Below, one piece after another: positions 1 to 8,817 of a DNA stretch of 14,444 nt. The notes below the pieces were generated by a model, which was given only the letters and a program-made list of their open reading frames with translations, did no database searches and was not told the DNA's origin. This DNA comes from Flavobacteriales bacterium (GTDB taxonomy: Bacteria > Bacteroidota > Bacteroidia > Flavobacteriales_F > PHOS-HE28), in assembly GCA_020854015.1 (NCBI GenBank), contig JADZGG010000442.1, positions 1 to 14,444 on the forward strand, read 5' to 3'. The position numbers and the translations under genes were made by a program. The number at the start of each line of letters is the position of its first letter. Position 1 is the first letter of the stretch.

Positions 1-1412
1 GTCTTCTTGATCGTTTCGTCGTTCACGCTCTTGCCGGCGAAGTAGGGCGTCGGGTTCGGCACGTTCTTCACACGGAACTTCATGCCTGGCATGGACTTCT
101 TGCTGCCGTCGGGGTTGGTCACCGTGGCGCCGATCAGGGCTTCGGTGTCCTTTCCAGGGCGCATGATGAAGCCGTCAGCGGATTTGCTCAATGTTCCGTT
201 CGTAGCGCTGGGCGAAATATCCTTGTTGCTGTAGCCCGAAACGCTCACGCTCACCGGGTTGTCAACACCACGGTAGAACACGTTCATCTTGGTCGGGCTG
301 ACAACGAGGCTCGGGGCCGCCACTTCGTATTCGGTCGTGAAGGGCTGGATCTGCTCCTCGCCACCAACAGGCTTGAACTTGATGATACCGGTCACTGTAC
401 GAAGACCTGCACCACCGGCAACCTGCTCCAGCTGGGCCTTGGCACCGTTCATGGGCAACTTGATCGCCTCACCCACGATCTTCATCGGCTTGCTCGTGGT
501 GTCCACGTGCGCGCCAGGACCGCAGATGTAGACCTCCGGGATGTTCTGATCATCGTAAGCCCCGAGGAAGATCTCGGCCATGTACTTGCTTCCGACGGTC
601 ACGTAGCTGCTCTGAGGCTTCACGATGGCTGCAAGCGTGTTGAACTTGAAGCTCTTCTGCTCCACGTTCCCCAGCATGTAGTTCACCGTTTCATTCTCGG
701 CGTTGCGCACATCCGCTTGGATCTTGCTCAGGATCGTGATACCGGCGGCCAGAGGAACGTGGTAGAAGTTCTTGGTCTCCCAGCTCACTTCCACACCCGT
801 GTTACCCGCTTCCTTCTCCTTCTCGAAGTTGAACATCTTGTCGACGTTCGCGATCAGGGTCTTGTTGGGGTTCTTCGGGTCCTTGTTGGCGATCTGCTTG
901 ATCTTGTCGCGGAACGCCTCCAGCTTCACCCGCAGATCATACGCGGAGTGCTCATCCTTCTTGGGATTCGCCTCTTCCGAGCCGATCATCTGGTGGGTGA
1001 TGCCCTCCTGGTTGTCCTTGGCGCTCACCAGCTTCAGGTTGATGATGGTATCCTGCCCTTGGGCGTTCTTGCCAAGCACCTTCTCAATGGGCCAGTTCTC
1101 GGTGGCCATGATGGACTTGGCCTTGCACTGATCGATGTCGCTGATCAGCTTGGCCGCCATCTTCTGGATCTCGATGGCTTGCGCATTGGCCGCGCCATAC
1201 TTCTCCTTGTTCTCGGACGCGTACTGGGCGAAGGATTTGTAGGTGGCATCCACCTTCTCCTTCAGCGTGCCCTTGGTCGTCTCAAGACCGTTGTTCACCG
1301 TCACGAATGAATCAAGGATCTCCTTGGACACGTTCAGCGCGAGCAGCGCCGTCAGCACCAAGTACATCATGTTGATCATTTGCTGTCGGGGGGACAGCTT
1401 ACCTCCTGCCAT
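1..1412 (-). CDS. gldM: T9SS motor protein GldM (PorM), C-terminus cut by window edge
   Basis: GldM is the inner-membrane and periplasmic half of the GldL-GldM motor, which uses the proton gradient to drive type IX secretion and gliding. The start is clear: the protein begins MAGGKLSPRQQMINMMYLVL, the family hallmark, which runs into the single transmembrane helix (about residues 12-28). The rest is a long periplasmic stalk. About 470 residues are in the window and the frame is still open at base 1. Known GldM proteins are about 510-520 residues, so only the last part of the final domain is missing; a late NPTPYFAGK segment is visible. It lies 45 bases after gldL on the same strand, the usual order. 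No promoter motif is visible in that gap, so it is probably co-transcribed with gldL. gldN is expected beyond the edge (inference). Identification is firm. Confidence 0.96.
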   Translation of the reverse strand, partial: MAGGKLSPRQQMINMMYLVLTALLALNVSKEILDSFVTVNNGLETTKGTLKEKVDATYKSFAQYASENKEKYGAANAQAIEIQKMAAKLISDIDQCKAKSIMATENWPIEKVLGKNAQGQDTIINLKLVSAKDNQEGITHQMIGSEEANPKKDEHSAYDLRVKLEAFRDKIKQIANKDPKNPNKTLIANVDKMFNFEKEKEAGNTGVEVSWETKNFYHVPLAAGITILSKIQADVRNAENETVNYMLGNVEQKSFKFNTLAAIVKPQSSYVTVGSKYMAEIFLGAYDDQNIPEVYICGPGAHVDTTSKPMKIVGEAIKLPMNGAKAQLEQVAGGAGLRTVTGIIKFKPVGGEEQIQPFTTEYEVAAPSLVVSPTKMNVFYRGVDNPVSVSVSGYSNKDISPSATNGTLSKSADGFIMRPGKDTEALIGATVTNPDGSKKSMPGMKFRVKNVPNPTPYFAGKSVNDETIKK

Positions 1413-1457
1413 GGGGTTGTTCGGTTATTAGGGTCGGTAACGAATGGCAGTTGACGA

Positions 1458-2249
1458 TCAGCCGCGCACGGTCATGGCGTTCAGCATATTGCCGTACACC
1501 GTGTTGAGCTTGCCGAGGTTGTCGCTCAGTTGAGCGATGTTGTCCTTGTAGCGCTTGGTGTCATCGACACTGTCACGCAGGTTGGTGAGCAGTTCGCCCA
1601 CGCCATCGAACATCTTGTTGGCGGCCTCGAGCTTCTCGCGGCTGCTGCGCAGTTGCATCTCGTACATCTCGTTCAGCGCGGTGAGGTTGGTGCTCATCTT
1701 GCTGAGGCTCTCGCCGGCGTTGCGGCCAGCGTCCACGTTCTGCGTAAGACCCACCAAGCTCTCGCTCGCCTTCGCGTAGCTGTCGCTCAGCGCGCTCACC
1801 TTCTCGGAAGCGCCCTTCAGGCTGTTCGCGTATTCATTCGTGGCAGAAGCCGCACCGGTGATCTGGCCCATCTGCTTGGCCTGATCGCTTAGGCTGCGCA
1901 TGCCTTCACCCAGGCTCTGGATCAGCTCAGGCTCGATCTTGGCACCTTCCAGCATGTCGTCCAACTGCTCAGTGATCGAGCGTTGGTCGTTCTTCTGGAA
2001 ATCATCGCCTTCAGCGTGCTCGCCAGTGGCAAGCTCCGGGTACACCAAGCTCCAATCGGGTTCCTCATGGGGAGGTTCGAACGCCGAGAAGAAGAAGATG
2101 ACCGCTTCCGTACTGAGACCAAGCACAAGGAACAGACTGGCGAAGGGCCAGTGCTGGATCTTGAACAGTGCACCTATGATAACGACGGCAGCGCCGATAC
2201 CATAAAGCTTGGCCATGAAGTTCTTCCACTTTTTGCTGCCGGGTTTCAT
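1458..2249 (-). CDS. gldL: T9SS inner-membrane motor protein GldL (PorL)
   Basis: GldL is the cytoplasmic-membrane partner of GldM and is thought to form the proton-conducting ring of the T9SS motor. The 263-residue product has the family layout. A basic N-terminus is followed by two transmembrane helices (about 14-30 and 37-55) joined by a short IQHWPF loop. The second helix carries GLSTEAVIFFFSAFEPP, with a buried glutamate at residue 48 and another at 58; in studied GldL proteins the intramembrane glutamate is needed for motor function. After the conserved PDWSLVYPEL segment (65-74) comes a cytoplasmic region rich in Ala, Ser, Leu, Glu and Lys (about 95-263) that looks coiled-coil. It sits between gldK (98 bases upstream) and gldM (45 bases downstream). 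Length and start agree with the family. Confidence 0.96.
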   Translation of the reverse strand: MKPGSKKWKNFMAKLYGIGAAVVIIGALFKIQHWPFASLFLVLGLSTEAVIFFFSAFEPPHEEPDWSLVYPELATGEHAEGDDFQKNDQRSITEQLDDMLEGAKIEPELIQSLGEGMRSLSDQAKQMGQITGAASATNEYANSLKGASEKVSALSDSYAKASESLVGLTQNVDAGRNAGESLSKMSTNLTALNEMYEMQLRSSREKLEAANKMFDGVGELLTNLRDSVDDTKRYKDNIAQLSDNLGKLNTVYGNMLNAMTVRG

Positions 2250-2347
2250 CGTGTTCTACCGGGGTTTAAGGTTTGATGAACGAGTTGGTGCTATGTATGG
2301 AATGCGAACGCGCCTTGCAGGTAACGGTCCGCTGGTTCCCGAGGGGT

Positions 2348-3700
2348 CTAGAGGTCTTCGGCATTGACGGCCTTACCGCGGCCAAGGTAGGTGAGCACCG
2401 AGCGGAATCCCACATAGGTCTTCGCCGTGTCCTGGTACTCGTAGCTGCGTGTGCCCGTCTGGAGGTACAGGCCCACATCCTTCCACGAGCCACCGCGGAT
2501 CACCTTCCGCTTCAATGAAGGCGGATCGTTGGCCAATGCATCGTAGCTGTATTCCGGGTTCAGATCGTGGTCGAAATCGTACACGCTCTCATCGAACGCC
2601 GTGCTGGTCCACTCGGCCACGTTACCGGCCATCTGATACAGGCCGTAGTCGTTCGGGCTGTAGCTGTCCACCGGTACGGTGTGGAAACCACCATCGTCCG
2701 TGTAGTTACCGCTCAACGGCTTGAAGTTGCCCAGGAAGCAGCCCTGACGGTTCCGGATATAAGGACCACCCCATGGATACGGAGCCAGGTCGAGACCGCC
2801 GCGAGCAGCGTATTCCCACTCCGCCTCCGTAGGCAGACGGAAGTCGTTGATGAAAGGCTCACCGTTGCTCTGCAACCAACCGTTCATGAGGTTCTGGGTG
2901 CGCCATACGTTGAACGCATTGCACTGGGTCCAGGTGACGCCCACGATGGGATAGTTGTCGTACGCCGGATGCCAGAAGTAGTTCTTGGTCATCGGGTCGT
3001 TGAACGAATAGGTGAAGTCATGGGTCCACGCCAAGGTGTCGGGGTAGACGTTGATGATCTCCTTGATGATGAACTTGCTACGGTCGCTGTGGCCGCGGAT
3101 CGCATTGTTCTGACCCTTGGTGTTGGTGTAGCTAAGGTCCAGATCGCGACCGGCCTTGCGGGCCGCCTCCTTCAGGTCGATCCAGTAGTACTCGAACATG
3201 AGCTTCCGCGTGTCGATCTCCTTGCGGCGATAGAACTGCTCGCTCTGTGCATAGTACATGTCGGCAAGCGCCTCGCGCTCCTCCTCGCCATAGTAGTCGA
3301 TGCGCTCCTTCCAGTTGATCACTGGTGGATCGATCTCTTCGCCGAATTCATCTTCGGTGATCACGTGCTCGCCAATGTCCTCGTCTCCGAGGATGCGCTT
3401 GGCCGTGGAGTCGATCACATACTCCACGAACTGACGGTACTCGTTGTTCGAGATCTCCGTCTGATCGATGTAGAAGGCCTGCACGGATACGGTCTTCGCT
3501 TTGGAAACGAAGGCGTACGGCGCATCCTGGTCACTTGGACCCATGGTATAGGCGCCCATGGGGATGTAGTTCATCCCAAAGGGGTCCACCTGATACCAAT
3601 CCGGACGGCCTTGGGCGCCGATCAGCTGCCCATTGCCACCACCACCACAGCTTGCCAGCAAGCCGATGGCGCCGATATATACGACGGGACGTAGTTCCAT
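2348..3700 (-). CDS. gldK: T9SS ring lipoprotein GldK (PorK), FGE-like fold
   Basis: GldK is an outer-membrane-anchored periplasmic lipoprotein that forms the large T9SS ring with GldN. The 450-residue protein has a short lipoprotein signal ending in the lipobox LASC (Cys18), followed by a glycine stretch. The body is a formylglycine-generating-enzyme/sulfatase-modifying-factor fold. Visible marks are IPMGAYTMG (46-54), FYIDQTEISNNEY (77-88), PIVGVTWTQ (251-259), FRLPTEAEWEYAARGG (287-302), YGLYQMAGNVAEWT (352-365) and IRGGSW (401-406). The segment after GGSW has no cysteines, unlike catalytic FGE, so a structural role is expected, as in other GldK proteins. A charged, Tyr- and Glu-rich insertion (about 100-215) separates the N-terminal part of the fold from the rest. 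It follows porP after 120 bases that show no recognisable promoter. Identification is firm. Confidence 0.96.
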   Translation of the reverse strand: MELRPVVYIGAIGLLASCGGGGNGQLIGAQGRPDWYQVDPFGMNYIPMGAYTMGPSDQDAPYAFVSKAKTVSVQAFYIDQTEISNNEYRQFVEYVIDSTAKRILGDEDIGEHVITEDEFGEEIDPPVINWKERIDYYGEEEREALADMYYAQSEQFYRRKEIDTRKLMFEYYWIDLKEAARKAGRDLDLSYTNTKGQNNAIRGHSDRSKFIIKEIINVYPDTLAWTHDFTYSFNDPMTKNYFWHPAYDNYPIVGVTWTQCNAFNVWRTQNLMNGWLQSNGEPFINDFRLPTEAEWEYAARGGLDLAPYPWGGPYIRNRQGCFLGNFKPLSGNYTDDGGFHTVPVDSYSPNDYGLYQMAGNVAEWTSTAFDESVYDFDHDLNPEYSYDALANDPPSLKRKVIRGGSWKDVGLYLQTGTRSYEYQDTAKTYVGFRSVLTYLGRGKAVNAEDL

Positions 3701-3820
3701 GGTCTTCCTTGTTAGCCGTTCCGAGGTCCTTGCAGGGTTTCGGGTCTTCGGTGTCCGGGTAAGCAGACACTACAGACTAGACCTTGAACGGCGATGGAGG
3801 TTATCTGGTTACGGTGACGC

Positions 3821-4750
3821 TTAAAGGAATCGAACGTTCCTGTAGATCTCACGCTTCACAGGCTTCACGATCTTGAAGCAGTAGTTCAGCATGACCTCGT
3901 GGCTGCCGCTGCTGTAGTTCTTCAGCTCCGACGTGGTAAGGTCGTAGCTGTATCCCAACCTGATGCTACCCTTTCCGTTCGAGAACTCGTGCTGGTAGCC
4001 GATAAGGGGGGCAATGGCATCTTCCGTACGGTAGGTAACGCCCAGCCAGATGGTCTTATTATAGAGCATCATGGCGTTCAGATCAAGCTGGGTGGACGCT
4101 GCATCGCTCTTGATGAGGATGCTGGGCTGCAACTGCCACTTGTTCGGTACGATATCCCAGTTGTAACCGGCCTGTGCATAGTAGTGGCGGGCGTTCTGGA
4201 TGCTGACCGCATCAAGCTTCGTGGAGGGAAGCTGGGTGCTGGAAAGACCCAGCCAAAACTTGGGATTCACATAGTACACGCCTGCGCCCAGATCGAAGCC
4301 GGAAGCGCTCGTACCATTATCCGGAATGGCCGCATCGTCGGATACGGGATCGACCGCGATCCAGTCACTGCCCAACGTGCGGCTGATCAATCCGCCGTAA
4401 ACCCCGATGCCCAACGTACCGGCACCCAGCTTGCGGTGGAAGGAGTAATGCAGACGCAGCGCGTTGGTCTTCAGCTGACCAAGCTGATCAAAGTAGACCG
4501 AGAGGCCCACCCCACTGCTGATCTTATCGATGGGGCTGTGGATGTTGATGAGGCCGGTCTTGGGTGCTCCATCAAAGCCGGTCCACTGCTGACGGAGCAG
4601 CGCGGTGGCGCAGATGTTGCCCGAGGTACCCGCGACACCCGGATTGATCGACAAGCGATCGAACATGTACTGCGTGAACTGTGGATCCTGCTGCGCGAAC
4701 GAAGTGCTCACCAGCCCTACACAGACAACAGCTGTAAATATCCCCCTCAT
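3821..4750 (-). CDS. porP: PorP/SprF-family type IX secretion outer-membrane protein
   Basis: Members of this family are predicted outer-membrane barrels that act with the T9SS; some help anchor or secrete adhesins or attach the system to peptidoglycan through partner proteins. I place the start at the ATG ending at 4750, giving 309 residues. It begins with a good signal peptide, MRGIFTAVVCVGLVSTSFA, cut before QQ. Directly after it comes the family hallmark QDPQFTQYMFDRLSINPG. An in-frame ATG further upstream (4924) would overlap the preceding gene and add 58 residues with no signal character, so I reject it. The rest is alternating beta-strand sequence with the usual LGAGVYYVNPKFWLGLSS motif and ends in a basic tail. 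It lies directly upstream of gldK, which ties it to this secretion system; the family has many paralogues, so porP is assigned by position. Confidence 0.9.
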   Translation of the reverse strand: MRGIFTAVVCVGLVSTSFAQQDPQFTQYMFDRLSINPGVAGTSGNICATALLRQQWTGFDGAPKTGLINIHSPIDKISSGVGLSVYFDQLGQLKTNALRLHYSFHRKLGAGTLGIGVYGGLISRTLGSDWIAVDPVSDDAAIPDNGTSASGFDLGAGVYYVNPKFWLGLSSTQLPSTKLDAVSIQNARHYYAQAGYNWDIVPNKWQLQPSILIKSDAASTQLDLNAMMLYNKTIWLGVTYRTEDAIAPLIGYQHEFSNGKGSIRLGYSYDLTTSELKNYSSGSHEVMLNYCFKIVKPVKREIYRNVRFL

Positions 4751-4821
4751 TGCGTTTTCGCGTTCGTTGGGTCCGGTCCGGAGACAAGCTCTTTCCCGGG
4801 ACCTGTGGTTGATCCCGGCGC

Positions 4822-4828
4822 CAAAATA
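4822..4828 (-). promoter_or_regulatory. Possible -7 element upstream of porP
   Basis: On the minus strand this reads TATTTTG, one base shorter than the Bacteroidota -7 consensus TAnnTTTG. It lies about 70 bases before the porP start, in the 146-base gap after the arginase-like gene. The gap also holds an A/T-rich stretch but no convincing -33 TTG at the right distance. If real, it would allow the secretion genes to be expressed separately from the gene before them. Confidence 0.25.
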
Positions 4829-4896
4829 GCAAAAAGCCGATCGCAGAGAACTTTTTAACAAGGATCTGGGAATTGGGATCCCACCGGCCAGGTGGT

Positions 4897-6066
4897 TCAC
4901 GAAAGCTTCTGGAAGGTCCGCCACCAGCGATCCGGCACCTCTTCCCGACAGGCCAATTGGTAGTCACCGAACGAGCATGGGACCAGGTGGTGCCGCTCGA
5001 AGCGGGCCTCCTGTTCGGCCCTGTAGGGCACATCCATCCACCATCGGTCGCTCACTGAGCTCTTGTAGAAGACCAGGTCCTGATCATGTCCGCGGATGGG
5101 CACTCTGAACCGCGTGAACCGCTTGCGGTCCAACCAAGGCAGGTCGTTGGTGCGGCTGCGGTAGCCATCCAGGAAGCACCACACCATCTGGGCCGCCAAT
5201 TGGGCCGTAACGCCGTTGACATCGCGTTCCGGGTCGAGCTCGTAGAGGCCGAGGCTTGTGATCTTCTCGCTGATACCGGCGTAACGCATGAGCTGGCAGA
5301 TCTCCTCACCGTGAAAGCCATTCGGCCCGGGGCGGGTGGTGCCGGGCGCATCGCTGTAGCGAACGCTGGTCATGTCCACGCTCACCGTGTCGCCATTGCG
5401 CATCACGGGTTCAGCGTCGCTGATGCTGGCGCGGAGCTCCCCGAGGCGGTGGGCATCGAAGAAGAGCTTGTCCATGAGCTCAATGCCCGGCTGGTCCACG
5501 AGGTAGGTCTGGAAGCCCAGGTTGCTGTAGTTGAACAGGTAGTTCGGCTGGCGCAGGACGATGTGGCTCAGGTAGCTGGTGTCCGCCAGGGCTTGTCCGG
5601 GTTCGCCGAGATCCAGCCGCCCGTCGATGCAGACGATGTTGGCGGTGCGTTCGAGCTTCTCGTAGGCCAGGTATTGCGTGTAGGTGTGACCCTGACCGCC
5701 GCCCAGGATGATGGTCACGATGTTCTTGCGGATCAGCTCGGCCAATGTATCGGCCACGGCGTGCTGTGTGTCCTGTGCACTGGCACCGGGGTGAATGTCG
5801 CCGAGGTCCACGATCTGCAGATTCCCGGCCGGCAGATAGAGCTGGTAGAGCTGTTCACGCACCGCGTCCGGCGCTTTCACACAGCTACGGGCCCGGGCAT
5901 GGCCGGGGTCATCGAGCACGCCGAGGATGGCCACTTGGGCGCCTTCAAGATCGGGGAAACCATTCTTGGTGTGGAAGCGCACATGGTCGCCCATGGTATG
6001 AGGCAACCACTCCGGGCGGCTCTGCCCGAAGCGCTGTGAAGGCTGGAAATAGATGCTGATGTCCAC
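4897..6066 (-). CDS. Arginase-fold formimidoylglutamase-like protein, probably not a normal ureohydrolase
   Basis: This belongs to the ureohydrolase (arginase/HutG) fold, in a Bacteroidota subgroup often annotated formimidoylglutamase. Sequence marks, numbered from an upstream in-frame ATG at 6129: VDLGDI (107-112), IILGGGQGHTY (140-150), VCIDGRLDLGE (166-176), GFQTY (205-209), LFFDAHRLGE (222-231), SVDMTSVRYSDAPG (250-263), NGFHGEEICQLMRYAG (270-285) and DRWW (361-364). True arginases bind two manganese ions through a GG.H, DAHxD and SxDxD set. Here DAHxD reads DGRLD and DxD reads DMT, so at least two ligands are gone and ordinary hydrolysis is doubtful. I favour the GTG at 6066 as start (389 residues), because as I recall the family it begins near the DISIYFQP segment; the ATG at 6129 would add 21 unlikely residues. 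It sits between topA and porP on the same strand. Its role is unknown. Confidence 0.8.
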   Translation of the reverse strand: MDISIYFQPSQRFGQSRPEWLPHTMGDHVRFHTKNGFPDLEGAQVAILGVLDDPGHARARSCVKAPDAVREQLYQLYLPAGNLQIVDLGDIHPGASAQDTQHAVADTLAELIRKNIVTIILGGGQGHTYTQYLAYEKLERTANIVCIDGRLDLGEPGQALADTSYLSHIVLRQPNYLFNYSNLGFQTYLVDQPGIELMDKLFFDAHRLGELRASISDAEPVMRNGDTVSVDMTSVRYSDAPGTTRPGPNGFHGEEICQLMRYAGISEKITSLGLYELDPERDVNGVTAQLAAQMVWCFLDGYRSRTNDLPWLDRKRFTRFRVPIRGHDQDLVFYKSSVSDRWWMDVPYRAEQEARFERHHLVPCSFGDYQLACREEVPDRWWRTFQKLS

Positions 6067-6218
6067 CGGTGCCGGAGCGGAACAGCCGGACAGCAGGCTT
6101 CGTGCCTGCCGATCGAACGGATGGTCCAACGGCGAAGATCGCGCGCCGATACGGCCGCATCTCAGCCTTTCACGGTGCGCTGCTCACAGGGCGATGTTGG
6201 CAGCCTCGGGCCAGGGCC

Positions 6219-8798
6219 TTAGGAAGCCTTCTTGCGGCGGAAGCCTCCCTTCTTGGCGGCGGCCTTCTTCGCGGGGGCGGCGGCCACCAGCTTCGTGGCT
6301 TCCTCCAAAGTGATGTCCTCGGGCTTGGTGCCTTTGGGCAGGTTCGCGTTCTTCTTGCCGTCGGTGATGTAAGGGCCATATCGGCCGTCCAGCACCTGCA
6401 GGTCGGACCCTTCAAAGGTCCGAAGCACACTGGCCCTGGCGCCGGCCTGTTTCGCCTGCACCAGCTCGATCGCGCGCTCCAAGGTCACTGCATTGGGATC
6501 CTCGGTCTTGGGGATGTTCGCGTACAGCTTGCCGTACTTCACGTAAGGACCGAAGCGGCCACGACCGGCCACGATCATCTCGCCTTCGTACTCGCCGAGG
6601 TCGCGCGTGGCGTTGGCGGCCTTCTTCAGGTCGATCAGCTCAATGGCACGGGCCAGGTCGATGCCCAACGGATCATCCTCCGGCGTAAGACTTGCATAGC
6701 TGGCACCGAGGCGGACGTACGGGCCGAAACGGCCGATGCCCACGCTCACCACCTCGCCATCGCGTTCACCCAGGGTGCGCGGTAGCTTGAAGAGGTCGAG
6801 CGCTTCCTGTAAAGTAATGCTCTGTATGCTCTGGTCCTTGCGCAGACTGGCGAACTTGGGCTTCTCCTCGTCCTCCACCTCGCCGATCTGGATCATGGGG
6901 CCGAAACGACCGATGCGTGCGTAGATCTTCCGGCCACTGGCTGGATCAATACCGAGTTCACGAGCGCCGGTGGCCCGTTCCGCGGTCTCGCTCACCGTGC
7001 CGATGGTCTTATGGAAGGGCGTGTAGAACTCCTTCAACATGGCACGCCAGTTCATGGTGCCCTCGGCGATCTGGTCGAACTCGCCTTCCACGTAAGCCGT
7101 GAAGTGGAGGTCGAGGATCGTGGGGAAGTGCTCAACGAGGAAGTCGTTCACCACCATGCCGACGTCCGTAGGGAAGAGTTTCTGCTTCTCCGCACCCACG
7201 TTCTCGCTGCCGGTCTTGTCGCTGATGCTGTCGTTGGCCAAAGTGAGGATGCGGTAGGCGCGCGGGGTGCCGTCTCGGTTCTCCTTCACCACGTAGCCCT
7301 TCTTCTGCACCGTGCTGATGGTCGGTGCGTACGTGGACGGACGACCGATGCCGAGCTCCTCAAGCTTCTTCACCAGGCTCGCTTCCGTGTAGCGTGGCGA
7401 CGGGCGGTCGTAGCGCTGCGTGGCCGTCATCTCCTGCAAGGCGAGCTTCTCCCCCTGCTTCATGTCCGGCAGCAGACCTTCCTGCTCTTCACTGTCCTCG
7501 TCGTCGCGACCCTCCATGTACACCTTGAGGAACCCGTCGAAAAGGATCACTTCACCCGTGGCCACCAGCGGATCGGCGGGGTGTCCGCTGACGCCGATGT
7601 TCACCACGGTCTTCTCCAGTTCCGCGTCGGCCATCTGGCTGGCCAGGGTGCGCTTGCTGATGAGGTCGTAGAGGCGCTCAGCATCGCGATCGGCGCCAGC
7701 GCTGCGCACCATGAAGTCGGTGGGGCGAATGGCCTCGTGCGCTTCCTGGGCGCCCTTGCTCTTGCTGGCGTACCGGCGGCTCTTGCTGTACTTGGCACCA
7801 TACTGTTCCGTGATGGCGGACTCCGCAGCGGCGATGGCCTGTTCGCTGAGGTTCACCGAATCGGTACGCATGTAGGTGATGTGCCCCTGCTCATAGAGCC
7901 CTTGGGCGATGCGCATGGTGCGGTCCACGCCATAGCCGAGCTTGCGGCTGGCCTCCTGTTGCAAGGTGGAGGTGGTGAAGGGTGCGGCGGGCGTGCGCTT
8001 GCCGGGTTTCTTCTCCACCGCGTTCACGGTGAAACCGGAGCCCACGCAGCCTTGCAGATAGGCCATGGCCTCGGTCTCAGTGGCGAAGCGCTTGGGCAGC
8101 TCGGCCTTCACGGTCGCCTTGGTGCCCGTGGTGAACAGTGCGGTAATGCGGAAGGCGCTCTTCTCACTGAAGTCGAGGATCTCGCGTTCGCGCTCCACGA
8201 TCAAGCGGACGGCGACGCTCTGCACTCGGCCAGCGCTCAGGCTAGGCTTCACCTTGCGCCACAGGATGGGGCTTAGCTCGTAGCCCACGAGGCGGTCCAA
8301 CACGCGGCGGGCCTGTTGGGCGTCCACCAGGTGGATGTCGATCTCGCGGGGGTTCTCGATGGCCTTGAGCACCGCGGTCTTGGTGATCTCGTTGAAGGTG
8401 ATGCGGCGCACCTTGGCGTCGGGCAGTTTCAGTGCTTCCTTGAGGTGCCAGCTGATGGCCTCCCCTTCGCGGTCTTCATCAGTGGCGAGCCACACGATGC
8501 TCGCCTTGTCGGCCTCTTTCTTTAGGGCGCTGAGGCGGTCCTTCTTGTCGTCGGGGATGATGTACGTGGGCTCGAAACCGTTCTCCACATCCACACTGAG
8601 GTCGCGTTCCGGCAGGTCGCGGACGTGTCCGTAGCTGCTGAGAACGGTGTAGCCGGCGCCGAGGTACTTCTCGATCGTCTTGGCCTTGGCGGGGGACTCC
8701 ACGATGACCAGATCACCCGAGGTCGCCTTCTTGCGGGCCTTCGCGGGTGTCTCGTCGATCACCACATCATCGCTCGGGGGGGTCTTCTTCTTCGCCAT
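6219..8798 (-). CDS. topA: DNA topoisomerase I (type IA)
   Basis: TopA relaxes negatively supercoiled DNA by transient single-strand cleavage. The 859-residue protein starts with a lysine-rich leader of about 25 residues. The Toprim domain follows, with LVIVESPAKAKTIEKYLG (Glu34) and the acidic triad in ATDEDREGE (Asp107, Asp109, Glu111). The central domains contain LSAGRVQSVAVRLI (187-200) and the active-site segment ITYMRTDS with catalytic Tyr309 and Arg311. EAHEAIRPT (352-360) and ELGIGRPSTYA (481-491) are also typical. The C-terminus lacks the zinc-binding cysteines of the E. coli enzyme. It has instead four repeats, each opening with GRFGP or GRYGP (near 630, 689, 747 and 805), of the Topo C-terminal repeat type, and ends in a basic Ala/Lys/Arg tail. 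All catalytic residues are present. It is followed by the arginase-like gene after about 150 bases. Confidence 0.98.
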   Translation of the reverse strand: MAKKKTPPSDDVVIDETPAKARKKATSGDLVIVESPAKAKTIEKYLGAGYTVLSSYGHVRDLPERDLSVDVENGFEPTYIIPDDKKDRLSALKKEADKASIVWLATDEDREGEAISWHLKEALKLPDAKVRRITFNEITKTAVLKAIENPREIDIHLVDAQQARRVLDRLVGYELSPILWRKVKPSLSAGRVQSVAVRLIVEREREILDFSEKSAFRITALFTTGTKATVKAELPKRFATETEAMAYLQGCVGSGFTVNAVEKKPGKRTPAAPFTTSTLQQEASRKLGYGVDRTMRIAQGLYEQGHITYMRTDSVNLSEQAIAAAESAITEQYGAKYSKSRRYASKSKGAQEAHEAIRPTDFMVRSAGADRDAERLYDLISKRTLASQMADAELEKTVVNIGVSGHPADPLVATGEVILFDGFLKVYMEGRDDEDSEEQEGLLPDMKQGEKLALQEMTATQRYDRPSPRYTEASLVKKLEELGIGRPSTYAPTISTVQKKGYVVKENRDGTPRAYRILTLANDSISDKTGSENVGAEKQKLFPTDVGMVVNDFLVEHFPTILDLHFTAYVEGEFDQIAEGTMNWRAMLKEFYTPFHKTIGTVSETAERATGARELGIDPASGRKIYARIGRFGPMIQIGEVEDEEKPKFASLRKDQSIQSITLQEALDLFKLPRTLGERDGEVVSVGIGRFGPYVRLGASYASLTPEDDPLGIDLARAIELIDLKKAANATRDLGEYEGEMIVAGRGRFGPYVKYGKLYANIPKTEDPNAVTLERAIELVQAKQAGARASVLRTFEGSDLQVLDGRYGPYITDGKKNANLPKGTKPEDITLEEATKLVAAAPAKKAAAKKGGFRRKKAS

Positions 8799-8817
8799 GG
8801 GTCGCAGATCAAGGCGG

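Noticed and set aside
2567..3694. Long open frame on the plus strand opposite gldK
   Set aside because: It is antisense to a complete GldK and its Val/Leu/His-rich composition is typical of a shadow frame.
2348..3700. GldK as an active sulfatase-modifying (formylglycine-generating) enzyme
   Set aside because: The segment after GGSW lacks the catalytic cysteines, and the lipoprotein signal and gldLM neighbours identify it as the T9SS ring protein.
4880..4896. CCACC-TGGCC-GGTGG hairpin after the arginase-like gene as a terminator
   Set aside because: The stem is only 5 bp and no T-run follows on the minus strand.
6067..6129. Upstream ATG start for the arginase-like gene, giving a lipoprotein-like LLSGC segment
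   Set aside because: The added residues have no hydrophobic signal core before the cysteine, and family conservation appears to begin at the GTG at 6066.
7011..8276. Long open frame on the plus strand opposite topA
   Set aside because: It is a shadow frame caused by high GC at third codon positions. The minus strand carries a full TopA with all catalytic residues, and the plus frame has no recognisable motif.
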